Source: Acinetobacter sp. CFCC 10889 (GTDB lineage Bacteria > Pseudomonadota > Gammaproteobacteria > Pseudomonadales > Moraxellaceae). From it: 64,000 bases of DNA. Made by a program: the position numbers and the translations under genes. Under the pieces are notes generated by a model. That model did not search any database and was not told the origin of the DNA. It worked only from the letters and a program-made list of their open reading frames with translations. The stretch is from assembly GCF_003268395.1 (NCBI RefSeq), contig NZ_LQXQ01000016.1:21489-85488 (forward strand), read 5' to 3'. Shown here one piece after another: positions 9,094 to 17,153 of this stretch (position 1 is the stretch's first letter; every line of letters begins with the position of its first letter).

Positions 9094-9558
9094 TTACATT
9101 TGGCTTTGAATATAATTTTCGATACCAACACTATCAGTCAGGTCAATTTGTGTAGTGAGCCAATCCCAATATTCTTCTTCTTTTTCAAGAATTTCTTGCA
9201 CTAAATCACGGGTTACATAGTCAAGATGTTGTTCAGCCAGTGCAACCGTTTTTTGTAGTGCTTCAATATTTTCTTTGACTTTACGAATGTCGCAATTGAG
9301 CACTTCTAGCGTATGTTGCCCGATATATAATTTACCTAAATGCTGCAAATTCGGTAAACCTTCCAAAAATAAAATACGTTCAATCACTTTGTCCGCATGT
9401 TTCATTTGGCGGATCGACTCTTTGTATTCTGCTGAGCCAAGTTGCTCGATACCCCAATCATTAAACATGCGTGAATGTAAAAAATATTGGTTAATCGCTG
9501 TTAAATGGTGGTAAAGCACTTGGTTGAGTTGGTTAATAACGTCACGATTGCCTTTCAT
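9094..9558 (-). CDS. bfr: Bacterioferritin with degenerate ferroxidase centre
   Basis: An iron-storage 24-mer subunit, 154 residues, colinear with E. coli Bfr (AINQYFLHSRMF, MKHADKVIERILFLEGLPNLQ). Haem ligand M52 is kept. Of the six ferroxidase ligands known in E. coli Bfr (E18, E51, H54, E94, E127, H130), only H54 and E127 remain; positions 18, 51, 94 and 130 are H, Q, V and Y. This matches the subunit type in two-bacterioferritin organisms that binds haem but cannot oxidise iron itself, and which co-assembles with a catalytic partner. No second bfr is in the window. The gene is convergent with pglL. bfd lies upstream on the same strand but is separated by 309 bases and its own terminator. 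Confidence 0.93.
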   Translation of the reverse strand: MKGNRDVINQLNQVLYHHLTAINQYFLHSRMFNDWGIEQLGSAEYKESIRQMKHADKVIERILFLEGLPNLQHLGKLYIGQHTLEVLNCDIRKVKENIEALQKTVALAEQHLDYVTRDLVQEILEKEEEYWDWLTTQIDLTDSVGIENYIQSQM

Positions 9559-9770
9559 GGTGAATGCTCCATTTAAAATCTGTGCCTCAAAGTATTTTTA
9601 AGGCAATCCATTATTGAATCATAATCAAATTTGCATAGAGTTTCGAGCATTTTATAGAACAGCAAATGAAAATCGCAATCAAAATCATGAGAGGAGCTGA
9701 TTCATTTTGAGTGATCTTTTATGATAAAAAGTACTTGATTTGTATTTAAAAATAAAATGGTAAAGCTTTT
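9559..9770. other. Intergenic region upstream of bfr
   Basis: No coding sequence was seen in the 309-base gap between bfr and bfd beyond the bfd terminator at its distal end. It must hold the bfr promoter on the minus strand. A GATTATGAT half-site resembling half a Fur box can be read there, but the other half does not match, so no operator is called. Confidence 0.4.
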
Positions 9771-9800
9771 AAAAAGAAACCCGCTTTGAGTCGAAGCGGG
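9771..9800 (-). terminator. Rho-independent terminator of bfd
   Basis: CCCGCTT (9780-9786) and AAGCGGG (9794-9800) form a GC-rich stem with a 7-base loop. Read on the minus strand it is followed by TTTCTTTTT, a canonical terminator just downstream of bfd. Confidence 0.8.
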
Positions 9801-9867
9801 GGAGGAGGATGATCATCACTGATCATAGAGGGATTATTATCATTATTTAAAAAAATCAAAAATACAG

Positions 9868-10062
9868 CTAGGCAGCAACAGAAATCCGTGCAGCAATTAA
9901 AGATAATTCTTCATTGATAATGCTTTTTGCTTCAGGTGCACAACGACCACAGCATGTCCCTAAGTCCAATAGTTCACGAACGTCACGATAGCTTTCAGCT
10001 CCATTCGCCATGGCATCTTTAATATCTTGATCTGTAATACCACGACATAAGCAAACGTACAT
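9868..10062 (-). CDS. bfd: Bacterioferritin-associated ferredoxin
   Basis: A small [2Fe-2S] protein of 64 residues that reduces the haem of bacterioferritin so that stored iron is released. Its four cysteines follow the BFD pattern: C4-x-C6 in YVCLCRG and C38-x2-C41 in GTCCGRC. The longer frame adds three residues, but MYVCLCRG is the family start and gives ATG 10062. A Fur-box-like sequence lies about 35 bases upstream, fitting the known induction of bfd under iron starvation. It is separated from bfr by its own terminator, so the two genes can be regulated in opposite directions. Confidence 0.95.
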   Translation of the reverse strand: MYVCLCRGITDQDIKDAMANGAESYRDVRELLDLGTCCGRCAPEAKSIINEELSLIAARISVAA

Positions 10063-10097
10063 GAGAATCAACCACAGGTTTAAATGCGATAATTGAT

Positions 10098-10116
10098 ATT
10101 ATTGATAATTATTATC
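10098..10116. promoter_or_regulatory. Fur box upstream of bfd
   Basis: ATTATTGATAATTATTATC matches the 19-base Fur consensus GATAATGATAATCATTATC at 15 of 19 positions. Overlapping GATAAT-like hexamers begin at 10088. Its position 36-54 bases before the bfd start fits a repressor site over the promoter. Known Fur control of bfd in other bacteria supports the call. Confidence 0.75.
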
Positions 10117-10172
10117 GTTTGTCAATGAAATTCATTTAAATATCTGTTTTTTGTTGATTGGCTTTTTGGATA

Positions 10173-10202
10173 AAAAAATACCACTTGATCGGTGGTATTT
10201 TA
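10173..10202 (-). terminator. Terminator downstream of ridA
   Basis: AAATACCAC (10177-10184 region) pairs with GTGGTATTT (10192-10200) around a short loop. Read on the minus strand it is followed by a run of T (the A7 at 10172-10178). Confidence 0.75.
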
Positions 10203-10234
10203 ATTTAAACTTAATTGTATGATATTTATATGAA

Positions 10235-10618
10235 TTATTTTTCAATAATCACAATACCATCCATTTCAACTAAGGCATTTTTAGGTAGGCTTGCAACACC
10301 CAATGCAGCACGTGCTGGATAAGGTTGTGCAAAATATTCCCCCATGATTTGATTCACAAGTTGGAAGTGAGACAAATCGGTCAAGAAAATGTTGAGTTTT
10401 GCGATATCGGCAAGAGAGCCACCTGCAGCTTCACAGACTGCTTTTAAATTATCAAAGACACGGCGAATTTGAGCTTCAATGCCTTCTACCAGCTCCATAC
10501 TGTATGGGTCTAAGCCAATTTGACCTGACAGATAAAGTGTATTCCCAACTAAAATGGCTTGAGAATAAGTACCGATCGCAGCAGGGGCATTTTCAGTATG
10601 AATCACTTGGCGGGACAT
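10235..10618 (-). CDS. ridA: RidA family 2-iminobutanoate/2-iminopropanoate deaminase
   Basis: Hydrolyses reactive enamine/imine intermediates made by PLP enzymes such as threonine dehydratase, protecting metabolism. The 127-residue protein has the YjgF/RidA landmarks [11 protein letters not shown] near the N-terminus, [11 protein letters not shown], and [13 protein letters not shown] with the substrate-binding Arg, then VEMDGIVII at the end. An in-frame TTG one codon earlier exists, but ATG 10618 with GGAGAAA seven bases upstream is preferred. It lies downstream of spoT on the same strand, the usual Acinetobacter order, and ends at its own terminator. Confidence 0.95.
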   Translation of the reverse strand: MSRQVIHTENAPAAIGTYSQAILVGNTLYLSGQIGLDPYSMELVEGIEAQIRRVFDNLKAVCEAAGGSLADIAKLNIFLTDLSHFQLVNQIMGEYFAQPYPARAALGVASLPKNALVEMDGIVIIEK

Positions 10619-10694
10619 CAATTTCTCCTATTTTTCAATTCAATTCATCATATCGGATGAATGGTATTCTCGAAAGGCATATCGGTTTATCTGA

Positions 10695-12797
10695 TTAACA
10701 CGCTTTGGACACTTGTGGGCTTGCGATGGGCATAGCTAAACGTGTGACACGTGGGAAGCCAAACAGCATACGCAGTTCACGAATAATCTGTGCGATTTGC
10801 TTACGGTCTTTGACCACAATATTTACAAATGTTTTTTCGTCACGACTTTGTACTGATTCAACTCCAGTTTTGAGTTTACGACATAAATAAATCAGTTCTG
10901 ATACTTGTTCATCATTTAAGACCAGATCAATACTTAAATATGCACTAAAGTTAATATCATCTTCAGTTTCAGAGTTCCATTGCAAAGGCATGATATTTTC
11001 AGGATGTAAATGTTGCTCATGCAATAAGTTGTGACAACGTGAACGATGTACAATCAAACCACGGCGTGAAATATGCCCCTGAATCGGGTCACCCAACACA
11101 GGGTTGCAGCAATGGGCATATTTAACATCAACGCCTTCAGTACCTTGAATCAGACGCTCAGAGGTTGCATTATCTTCTTGGTCTTGAGCAAAGAGATGGT
11201 TTGCGACCAATTGTGGTAGTAAATCACCTACAGCGATTTGTTCGTAAAGTGCTTCTTTACTACTGACATGCCGCCACTGCAATAAATCAACCCAGTCTGA
11301 CTCAGATAGATCCTTGACGGATAGATTAAATAATTTTAGAGCACGATTCAGCGCTTGCTGTCCAACCAAACGTTGTTCCTCAATATCTTGATCTTTCAAA
11401 ATATGTTGAATTGCTCGGCGTGCTTTTTGTGTATTGATAAAGCTGAGCCAATCTGGATTTGGTGTGGCTAAAACATCAGTAATGACTTCAATCACTTGAC
11501 CACTTTGCAAAGGTGTAGAAAGCGGTTTAATTTCACCATTGATTTTTGCACCTACTGCATGGTTACCTAAAAACAGGCTCGCTGAATAGGCAAAATCAAC
11601 GGCTGTTGCACCTTGTGGCAATTCATGTAATTGTCCATGTGGTGTATAGACCCAAATTTTCTCTTGGTGTAAATAGTCTAGTAAGTCGCTAAAAGTCGTT
11701 TTTGCACAGTCACCATCCACCAAAATATTTAAATTTTTCATCGAGGCTTGGATCGCAGAGCGACATGCTTGTGGCGCATTTTCACCAAGTACCACACCAA
11801 AGCGTGCAGCTTTACGCATTAACTCAGTTTGAATTGTCAGTGATAATGTGGTTTTTTCACCTTTCAAACGCAGCATTAAGGATTGATTACCACCAGGAAG
11901 CGGGTAACGAATATGATCTTCATAATGTAGCACTTGGAAATTTTCCCGTAATGCTTCAACTAAGCGATCACAATCTGCAATGCTTTGTAAAATAATTTCA
12001 AAGGCATGACTGTGGGTCAGTTCTTGTAGATCAATTTCATTTTTAACAAAGTGACGGAGTAATTCGATATTATTATTTTTCTTTTTAATACGACCTTGAA
12101 TGCTGTAGGTATGGAGTAAGTCAGCAAGGTTTTGTTCCCAAACGGTTTGATATTTACATCGTTCTGGTTTGGTACTGCGTAATGATTCTTGCACATCGTT
12201 ATACATATCGAGGTCAAGATTCTGATAACACAGATGTTCTAAGTTATCTGCCATTTCATTCATACCCACAAGACGAGCCATGGGTACGAACACATCAAAG
12301 GTTTCTTGTGCAATACGTGCACGTTTATCAGGGCGTAATGACCCTAATGTGGTCATATTATGATAACGATCTGCTAATTTAATAATAATGACACGTGGAT
12401 CTTGTAAGGTGGCTTGCAAGATTTTTCGGAATGAAGCTGCTTTATTGTATTCTTTATCACTAGAATGGCTAAGTTTTGTTACACCATCGACCAGTTCAGC
12501 CACAACACGACCAAATTTTTCGGTAATGTCTTCTTTATTGAAGTCAGTGTCTTCAATCACATCATGTAACAGTGCTGCCATGAGGGTTTCAGCATCCATT
12601 CGCATGTGGGCTAAAATACAACTGACCGCAATTGGATGAAGAATATAGGGTTCACCACTTTTGCGAGTCACACCATCATGTGCGATGTCTGCATAATCGC
12701 ATGCCGCAAGCACCTGCTCGACTTCGCTTGGTTTTAAGTAAGCGTCGATAATAATATTGAGCTGTTGCTTGGCTTGGCTGACCACTTGGCCTGGCAT
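10695..12797 (-). CDS. spoT: SpoT-family (p)ppGpp hydrolase with degenerate synthetase domain
   Basis: A 700-residue RelA/SpoT homologue with all four domains. The hydrolase HD domain is intact: R45, H54, HD at 78-79, ED at 82-83, and LADRYHNM (141-148) with D143 and N147. The synthetase domain aligns but has lost its signatures: no YSIYRKM, THSHAFEII in place of DIYAFR, GGNQSLM in place of GYQSLH, and LSLTIQTELM in place of VEVQIRTEDM. TGS follows (VYTPHGQLHELPQGAT, DFAYSA), then a Cys-rich helical region (YAHCCNPVLGD) and a C-terminal ACT domain. It should therefore degrade, not make, (p)ppGpp. This agrees with the known hydrolase-only SpoT of Moraxellaceae. A terminator separates it from rpoZ, so it needs its own promoter. 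Confidence 0.95.
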   Translation of the reverse strand: MPGQVVSQAKQQLNIIIDAYLKPSEVEQVLAACDYADIAHDGVTRKSGEPYILHPIAVSCILAHMRMDAETLMAALLHDVIEDTDFNKEDITEKFGRVVAELVDGVTKLSHSSDKEYNKAASFRKILQATLQDPRVIIIKLADRYHNMTTLGSLRPDKRARIAQETFDVFVPMARLVGMNEMADNLEHLCYQNLDLDMYNDVQESLRSTKPERCKYQTVWEQNLADLLHTYSIQGRIKKKNNNIELLRHFVKNEIDLQELTHSHAFEIILQSIADCDRLVEALRENFQVLHYEDHIRYPLPGGNQSLMLRLKGEKTTLSLTIQTELMRKAARFGVVLGENAPQACRSAIQASMKNLNILVDGDCAKTTFSDLLDYLHQEKIWVYTPHGQLHELPQGATAVDFAYSASLFLGNHAVGAKINGEIKPLSTPLQSGQVIEVITDVLATPNPDWLSFINTQKARRAIQHILKDQDIEEQRLVGQQALNRALKLFNLSVKDLSESDWVDLLQWRHVSSKEALYEQIAVGDLLPQLVANHLFAQDQEDNATSERLIQGTEGVDVKYAHCCNPVLGDPIQGHISRRGLIVHRSRCHNLLHEQHLHPENIMPLQWNSETEDDINFSAYLSIDLVLNDEQVSELIYLCRKLKTGVESVQSRDEKTFVNIVVKDRKQIAQIIRELRMLFGFPRVTRLAMPIASPQVSKAC

Positions 12798-12957
12798 AGA
12801 ACACCTATTTCCGTATTACAAAATCTAAGGGTATTTCGTCAATGCTCTAATGAAAAGCATATTGAATGAATTGTCAATTTTTTAAAAATAAAAAACCTCT
12901 ATTTTTTTTAACAAATATTTTTAATTTTGTCGATTACTTATCTAAAGAAATTGCAAT

Positions 12958-12987
12958 AAAAAAGCCTAGTAAATACTAGGCTTTTTT
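12958..12987 (-). terminator. Terminator between rpoZ and spoT
   Basis: AAAAAAGCCTAGT and ACTAGGCTTTTTT form a perfect stem around a 4-base loop. It lies directly downstream of rpoZ on the minus strand. Confidence 0.85.
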
Positions 12988-12999
12988 GGAAAACTCAAC

Positions 13000-13281
13000 T
13001 TATTGGAAAGAAAAGCCTTCTAAGTTCAAGTTATTCACTGAAAGTGCAAGATCAAGACTTGAAGTTTGATAGTCTTGATCACGTTGTTTCAAAATGTCTT
13101 TGGTTACATGTCCTGCTGCAATTTCACGTAAAGCAACAACAGTTGGTTTGTCATTGTCCCACTCTAAAGTTGGTTCAATGCCTTGACGTGCCAATTGACG
13201 CGCGCGTTTGCTTGCCACTAGTACAAGCTCAAAGCGGTTGTCTACATGGTCTAAACAATCTTCAACGGTTACGCGTGCCAT
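13000..13281 (-). CDS. rpoZ: RNA polymerase omega subunit
   Basis: A 93-residue small subunit that helps assemble and stabilise the beta' subunit of RNA polymerase and forms part of ppGpp site 1. It begins [19 protein letters not shown] and contains the family core [11 protein letters not shown] and [13 protein letters not shown]. The open frame extends 14 residues upstream, but that part is not conserved; ATG 13281 with GAGAAC upstream is the family start. It lies 84 bases downstream of gmk and is probably co-transcribed with it. It is separated from spoT by a strong terminator, unlike the E. coli rpoZ-spoT operon. Confidence 0.96.
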   Translation of the reverse strand: MARVTVEDCLDHVDNRFELVLVASKRARQLARQGIEPTLEWDNDKPTVVALREIAAGHVTKDILKQRDQDYQTSSLDLALSVNNLNLEGFSFQ

Positions 13282-13365
13282 AAGAGTTCTCGTATGAATA
13301 TAAATTTTTAAATAGACTGTCAAGTATAAAATGCTTTAACTTTATACTCAAGTTTAATCACGTAC

Positions 13366-13989
13366 TCATTTACTTTCAGGGGTAATTAATTTTGTAATTA
13401 AAGCTTGGTGGCGATTTGCTTGCTGACAGAGTTTGAGACGATTTGCATTAATTACAGATTCAAGATCGTGTAGTGCTTTATTAAAATCATCATTGATAAT
13501 GAGATAGTCAAAATTAACATATTGTTGCATGTCTTCAACAGCACAGCTCAAGCGATGTTCAATGACTTCTACTGAGTCTGTGCCGCGATTTGACAAGCGT
13601 TGGCGTAAATCAAACTGAGTAGGGGGCAGGATAAAAATTTGTTTTGATTCAGGAAAAAGTTTACGAACTTGTTCAGCACCTTGCCAATCAATTTCGAGTA
13701 AAACATCATGTCCTTTGGCAAGTTGTTCTCTTACAGTCGCTTGAGATGTCCCATAGTAATTACCAAAAACTTCAGCATATTCAATGAAACCGCCTTGATT
13801 CACCTGCTCAAGGAAAATTTCTTTACTGGTGAAATGGTAATGAACGCCTTCAAGTTCACCTACACGTTGACCACGTGTGGTATGCGAGACAGAAACGTGT
13901 AAATTGCTGACACGCTCAAGTAGGGCTTTCACGAGAGATGTTTTGCCTGTTCCTGATGCAGCAGAAACGACAAACAATAGACCCGACAT
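13366..13989 (-). CDS. gmk: Guanylate kinase
   Basis: Phosphorylates GMP to GDP with ATP; an essential step of purine nucleotide supply. The 207-residue protein has P-loop SAASGTGKT ending at T17, then SHTTRGQRVGELEGVHYHF (GMP-binding), YYGTS, and LLEIDWQGAEQVR, all in family order. The open frame continues 67 residues upstream of ATG 13989, but that stretch is unlike any guanylate kinase and lies across the divergent promoter region, so 13989 is chosen. It is divergent from ispH with about 130 bases between the starts, and upstream of rpoZ. Confidence 0.97.
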   Translation of the reverse strand: MSGLLFVVSAASGTGKTSLVKALLERVSNLHVSVSHTTRGQRVGELEGVHYHFTSKEIFLEQVNQGGFIEYAEVFGNYYGTSQATVREQLAKGHDVLLEIDWQGAEQVRKLFPESKQIFILPPTQFDLRQRLSNRGTDSVEVIEHRLSCAVEDMQQYVNFDYLIINDDFNKALHDLESVINANRLKLCQQANRHQALITKLITPESK

Positions 13990-14122
13990 GATATTTTTCC
14001 TGATATGATAAAATATCTTCTCTATTTTAGAGTAGAGTGCACACAAACAAAATAGCTTTTGCAGATTGTTTGTCATTATTCTATAAATTTTATTGAAACT
14101 TTGAGTGAGCCTTGAGGGTGTT

Positions 14123-15073
14123 ATGAAAATTGTATTGGCCAATCCACGTGGTTTCTGTGCAGGCGTCGACCGAGCAATTGCAATCGTCAATCGTGCACTT
14201 GAATGTTTTAATCCCCCAATTTATGTACGCCATGAAGTGGTACATAACAAATTTGTGGTGGATGATCTTCGTCAGCGTGGTGCAATCTTTGTCGACGAAC
14301 TTGATGAAGTGCCTGATGATAATATTGTGATTTTTAGTGCGCATGGTGTTTCTAAACAAGTGCAACAAGAAGCTGAACGCCGTGGCTTAAAGGTATTTGA
14401 TGCAACCTGCCCATTGGTGACAAAAGTACATATTGAAGTGACCAAATATGCCCGTGAAGGGACAGAGGCGATCTTGATTGGTCATGAAGGGCATCCTGAA
14501 GTTGAAGGCACAATGGGACAATATGACACGAAAAATGGTGGACATATTTATCTGGTTGAAGATGAACAAGATGTTGAATCTTTACAAGTACAAAATCCTG
14601 AAAAAGTTGCATTTGTAACACAAACAACTTTATCGATTGATGATACTGCTAAAGTGATTGATGCTTTGCGTGGTAAGTTTCCACATATTCAAGGTCCACG
14701 CAAAGATGATATTTGCTATGCCACACAAAATCGCCAAGATGCAGTTAGAGACTTAGCACAGCAATGTGATGTTGTACTTGTTGTTGGCTCACCAAACTCA
14801 TCCAACTCAAATCGTTTACGTGAGTTAGCAGAACGCATGGGTAAACATGCATATTTGGTCGATAATGCAGATGAACTACAAAAAGAATGGTTTAAGCCAA
14901 CCGATCAAATCGGGGTAACTGCGGGAGCATCAGCACCTGAAATTTTAATTAAACAAGTTATTCAACGCTTGCAGGACTGGGGGGCAACACCACCACAAGA
15001 ACTTGATGGGCGTGAAGAAAATATAACCTTTAGTTTACCTAAAGAGTTAAGGATTCAAGTTACGCAAGCGTAG
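14123..15073 (+). CDS. ispH: 4-hydroxy-3-methylbut-2-enyl diphosphate reductase
   Basis: The last enzyme of the non-mevalonate isoprenoid pathway; it reduces HMBPP to IPP and DMAPP using a [4Fe-4S] cluster. The three cluster cysteines are C12 (PRGFCAG), C96 (DATCPLV) and C198 (DICYAT). H41, H74 and H124 with E126 (HEGHPEVEG) form the active site, and [10 protein letters not shown] binds diphosphate. It has 316 residues from ATG 14123, preceded by GAGGG at 14114-14118; a GTG at 14105 is in frame but less likely. It ends at a strong terminator before the minor-pilin operon. Confidence 0.97.
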   Translation: MKIVLANPRGFCAGVDRAIAIVNRALECFNPPIYVRHEVVHNKFVVDDLRQRGAIFVDELDEVPDDNIVIFSAHGVSKQVQQEAERRGLKVFDATCPLVTKVHIEVTKYAREGTEAILIGHEGHPEVEGTMGQYDTKNGGHIYLVEDEQDVESLQVQNPEKVAFVTQTTLSIDDTAKVIDALRGKFPHIQGPRKDDICYATQNRQDAVRDLAQQCDVVLVVGSPNSSNSNRLRELAERMGKHAYLVDNADELQKEWFKPTDQIGVTAGASAPEILIKQVIQRLQDWGATPPQELDGREENITFSLPKELRIQVTQA

Positions 15074-15091
15074 ATATTAATTCACTTTTAC

Positions 15092-15126
15092 AACCGATAA
15101 TTGTTAAGCAGTTATCGGTTTTTTTG
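15092..15126 (+). terminator. Rho-independent terminator of ispH
   Basis: AACCGATAA (15092-15100) and TTATCGGTT (15112-15120) pair around an 11-base loop and run into TTTTTT. Confidence 0.9.
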
Positions 15127-15146
15127 TGCCTCTTATCCGCTATGTA

Positions 15147-15174
15147 TTGGTTTTGTGAAATTTGTTAATAAAAT
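15147..15174 (+). promoter_or_regulatory. Possible promoter of first minor-pilin operon
   Basis: TTGGTT (15147-15152), 16 bases, TAAAAT (15169-15174) resembles a sigma-70 promoter between the ispH terminator and fimT. The matches are weak and the region is AT-rich, so this is tentative. Confidence 0.3.
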
Positions 15175-15209
15175 ATAAAAATAATAAAGCGTTGTAGGTG
15201 AAAAGAATA

Positions 15210-15647
15210 ATGCAAAAAAATAGGGGATTCACCTTGATAGAACTCATTGTGACGATTGCTATATTGGGGATAGTTGCCATGATGGCTGCACCATCCTTTA
15301 CGAATATACTTAATCAGCGACGACTAGATGCAACTTTTAAAGAACTAGCTCTCTCTATAATGGAAGCAAGAAGTCAGGCTGTAAATATACGACAAAATGT
15401 TGAGTTAAAACTTAATTCTACTGATGCTAATACAGAAACTGTACTAAGTTGGAGATCAAAGATAACAAAAGTTACTTTAGAAAATGGGAGCGCAACGAGC
15501 ATTGTTTTTGAGCCTACAGGAAGTATAAAAGATTTTAATACCGCCACGATGACTTTTTCTATTTGTCACTCAGATTTAGGCGTTTCTAAACGCTTACAAC
15601 TTACTCGTATGGGGACTATTACTACACTTGCTGAGGGGGTATGCTGA
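15210..15647 (+). CDS. fimT: Minor pseudopilin FimT/GspH-like, copy 1
   Basis: A type IV pilus minor pilin. It has a class III prepilin leader of six residues (MQKNRG) cut before FTLIEL, with Glu at mature position 5 and a long hydrophobic helix (VTIAILGIVAMMAAPSF). A GspH/FimT-like globular part of about 120 residues follows, with a conserved Cys near the end. ATG 15210 is chosen over the in-frame GTG 15198 because AGGTG lies ten bases before it. The stop overlaps the pilV start. It is the first gene of a seven-gene operon for the pilus tip and priming complex. The intact C-terminal motif MGTITTLAEGVC is shared with the second copy downstream. Confidence 0.88.
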   Translation: MQKNRGFTLIELIVTIAILGIVAMMAAPSFTNILNQRRLDATFKELALSIMEARSQAVNIRQNVELKLNSTDANTETVLSWRSKITKVTLENGSATSIVFEPTGSIKDFNTATMTFSICHSDLGVSKRLQLTRMGTITTLAEGVC

Positions 15648-16186
15648 TGAGTCTACAAATACAAAAAGGGGTAGGATTAACAGAAGTAATAGTTGCTTTG
15701 GTTATTTTAGTTATTGCAGTTTTAGGTTTTGTGGCATTGCAAGTTAGAGCCATTGAGGCTTCTCAAGACGCAGTCTTTAAAACACAAGCTGTACATTTTA
15801 TGCAATCTTTATCAGAAAATATTCGTGTAAATAATAGAGCTAAAGCAAATTATGTAACAAATGTAAATACTTACCTCTTAGCATCTTCAAAGCCAACAGC
15901 AACAGTAAATTGTAACACTACAGTTTGTACACCAGCACAACTTTCAATGTTTGAATCCTATGCAATTGCAAGGCAAGCGGCAATACAAGGCTTGAGTCTA
16001 GGTGTGGCAACGTGTCCAGGAATTGCTACCACTACAGCAGCAGATGATAGACGGTTATGTATTTTTAGTGTTTGGAACAATACGACATTAACAGGGACAG
16101 CAGCAAGTTTAAATGTCACAAATTGTATGAATAATAATGGTGTGTATGTTGCTTCTTCAAACTGTTTGATGATGGAGAGCTATTAA
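15647..16186 (+). CDS. pilV: Minor pilin PilV-like, copy 1
   Basis: A minor type IV pilin of 179 residues from ATG 15647, which overlaps the fimT stop as TGATG. GAGGGGG lies seven bases upstream; ATG 15641 is in frame but too close to it. The leader MSLQIQKG is followed by VGLTEVIVALVILVIAVLGF with Glu at mature position 5. The globular part carries several Cys in pairs (NCNTTVC, TNCMNNN). PilV/GspI-like pilins bridge the tip pilins, and the adjacent pilW and pilX complete that complex. One base separates its stop from pilW. Confidence 0.87.
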   Translation: MSLQIQKGVGLTEVIVALVILVIAVLGFVALQVRAIEASQDAVFKTQAVHFMQSLSENIRVNNRAKANYVTNVNTYLLASSKPTATVNCNTTVCTPAQLSMFESYAIARQAAIQGLSLGVATCPGIATTTAADDRRLCIFSVWNNTTLTGTAASLNVTNCMNNNGVYVASSNCLMMESY

Positions 16187-16187
16187 A

Positions 16188-17153
16188 ATGATAAAAATAA
16201 AGCAAAAAGGTTTTACGCTGATTGAATTAATGGTGTCAATTGGATTGGGATTGTTAATTGTGGCAGCTGGTTTGGCTATTTTCTTAAGTAGTTTGAAAAA
16301 CTCTCGCTTACAAGAAGGGGTATCTCAAATTCAAGATGGGGGGATTTTTGGTCTTGAATATATCGCGAATCAAGTGAGGTTGGCTAATTATGGTAATGTT
16401 GAAAATCGGACTTTAAATGATCAAACCTCTAGAGGAGGGGTTGTTTTCACAACAGGATTGCCTACGCAGAGCAATATTAATTTGGCTATGGGAAATGCAA
16501 ATGCTACGACTGCTTTTGAAAATACAATTGTCACAAGATCTACTAGTGGTCTAAGTAATGTAAGCCTTGCGAGTGATCAGTTAACTATACAATTTGTTGC
16601 ACCAAACGATATGCAAAATTGCGTAGGTGAAAATGTTCGCAAAGGTGATCGAGTTGTACAGAGATACTTCCTACGTCAAGAGAATAATAAAGCGGATCAT
16701 GATACAAATATTACAAGCATGGGTTTAGCCTGTGTAGCAAATACACCATTAAATACTCCGAATGCAACCCCTACATTTTTAACTGGGTTTGGAGTTGATA
16801 ACACTGGTGAAATTATTATTCCTAATGTTGATTATTTTGGCTTTTTATTAGGTGCACGTACTGGTAATAACTATCGTTATTATACAGTAGCCGAATATAC
16901 AGCAGTGGCAACAGCGGCTCGAAATGCTACTCCAGCTCAGGAAGTTCCTTCAATTGAGATGATTAAAATGGCGGTGCTAATTAGGTCACAAAATGAAGTT
17001 AGAACAGCCCCGATTACACTGTCTACATATGAAATTTTAGGAAGAACAGTCACTTTAAATACACCTGCTACGACTGGTGTAACAAATAAATTTGTACGTA
17101 ATGTATATGTCACGACGATTGCTTTACGTAATGCATTGGGAGACAAATTATGA
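16188..17153 (+). CDS. pilW: Minor pilin PilW/ComB-like, copy 1
   Basis: A GspJ-like minor pilin of 321 residues. The leader MIKIKQKG is cut before FTLIELMVSIGLGLLIVAAG, and Glu is at mature position 5. The large size and the final TTIALRNALG motif match PilW of Pseudomonas and ComB-like proteins of Acinetobacter, which take part in pilus assembly and DNA uptake. Its stop overlaps the pilX start by four bases (ATGA), implying translational coupling. The globular domain is rich in Asn and Thr, more so than in the second copy. Confidence 0.87.
   Translation: MIKIKQKGFTLIELMVSIGLGLLIVAAGLAIFLSSLKNSRLQEGVSQIQDGGIFGLEYIANQVRLANYGNVENRTLNDQTSRGGVVFTTGLPTQSNINLAMGNANATTAFENTIVTRSTSGLSNVSLASDQLTIQFVAPNDMQNCVGENVRKGDRVVQRYFLRQENNKADHDTNITSMGLACVANTPLNTPNATPTFLTGFGVDNTGEIIIPNVDYFGFLLGARTGNNYRYYTVAEYTAVATAARNATPAQEVPSIEMIKMAVLIRSQNEVRTAPITLSTYEILGRTVTLNTPATTGVTNKFVRNVYVTTIALRNALGDKL

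Noticed and set aside
13990..14190. 67-residue N-terminal extension of guanylate kinase
   Set aside because: Not conserved, covers the divergent gmk/ispH promoter region, and the family start ATG 13989 is present.
14090..14368. 92-codon minus-strand frame overlapping ispH
   Set aside because: Antisense to the conserved N-terminus of ispH with its cluster cysteine; no independent support.
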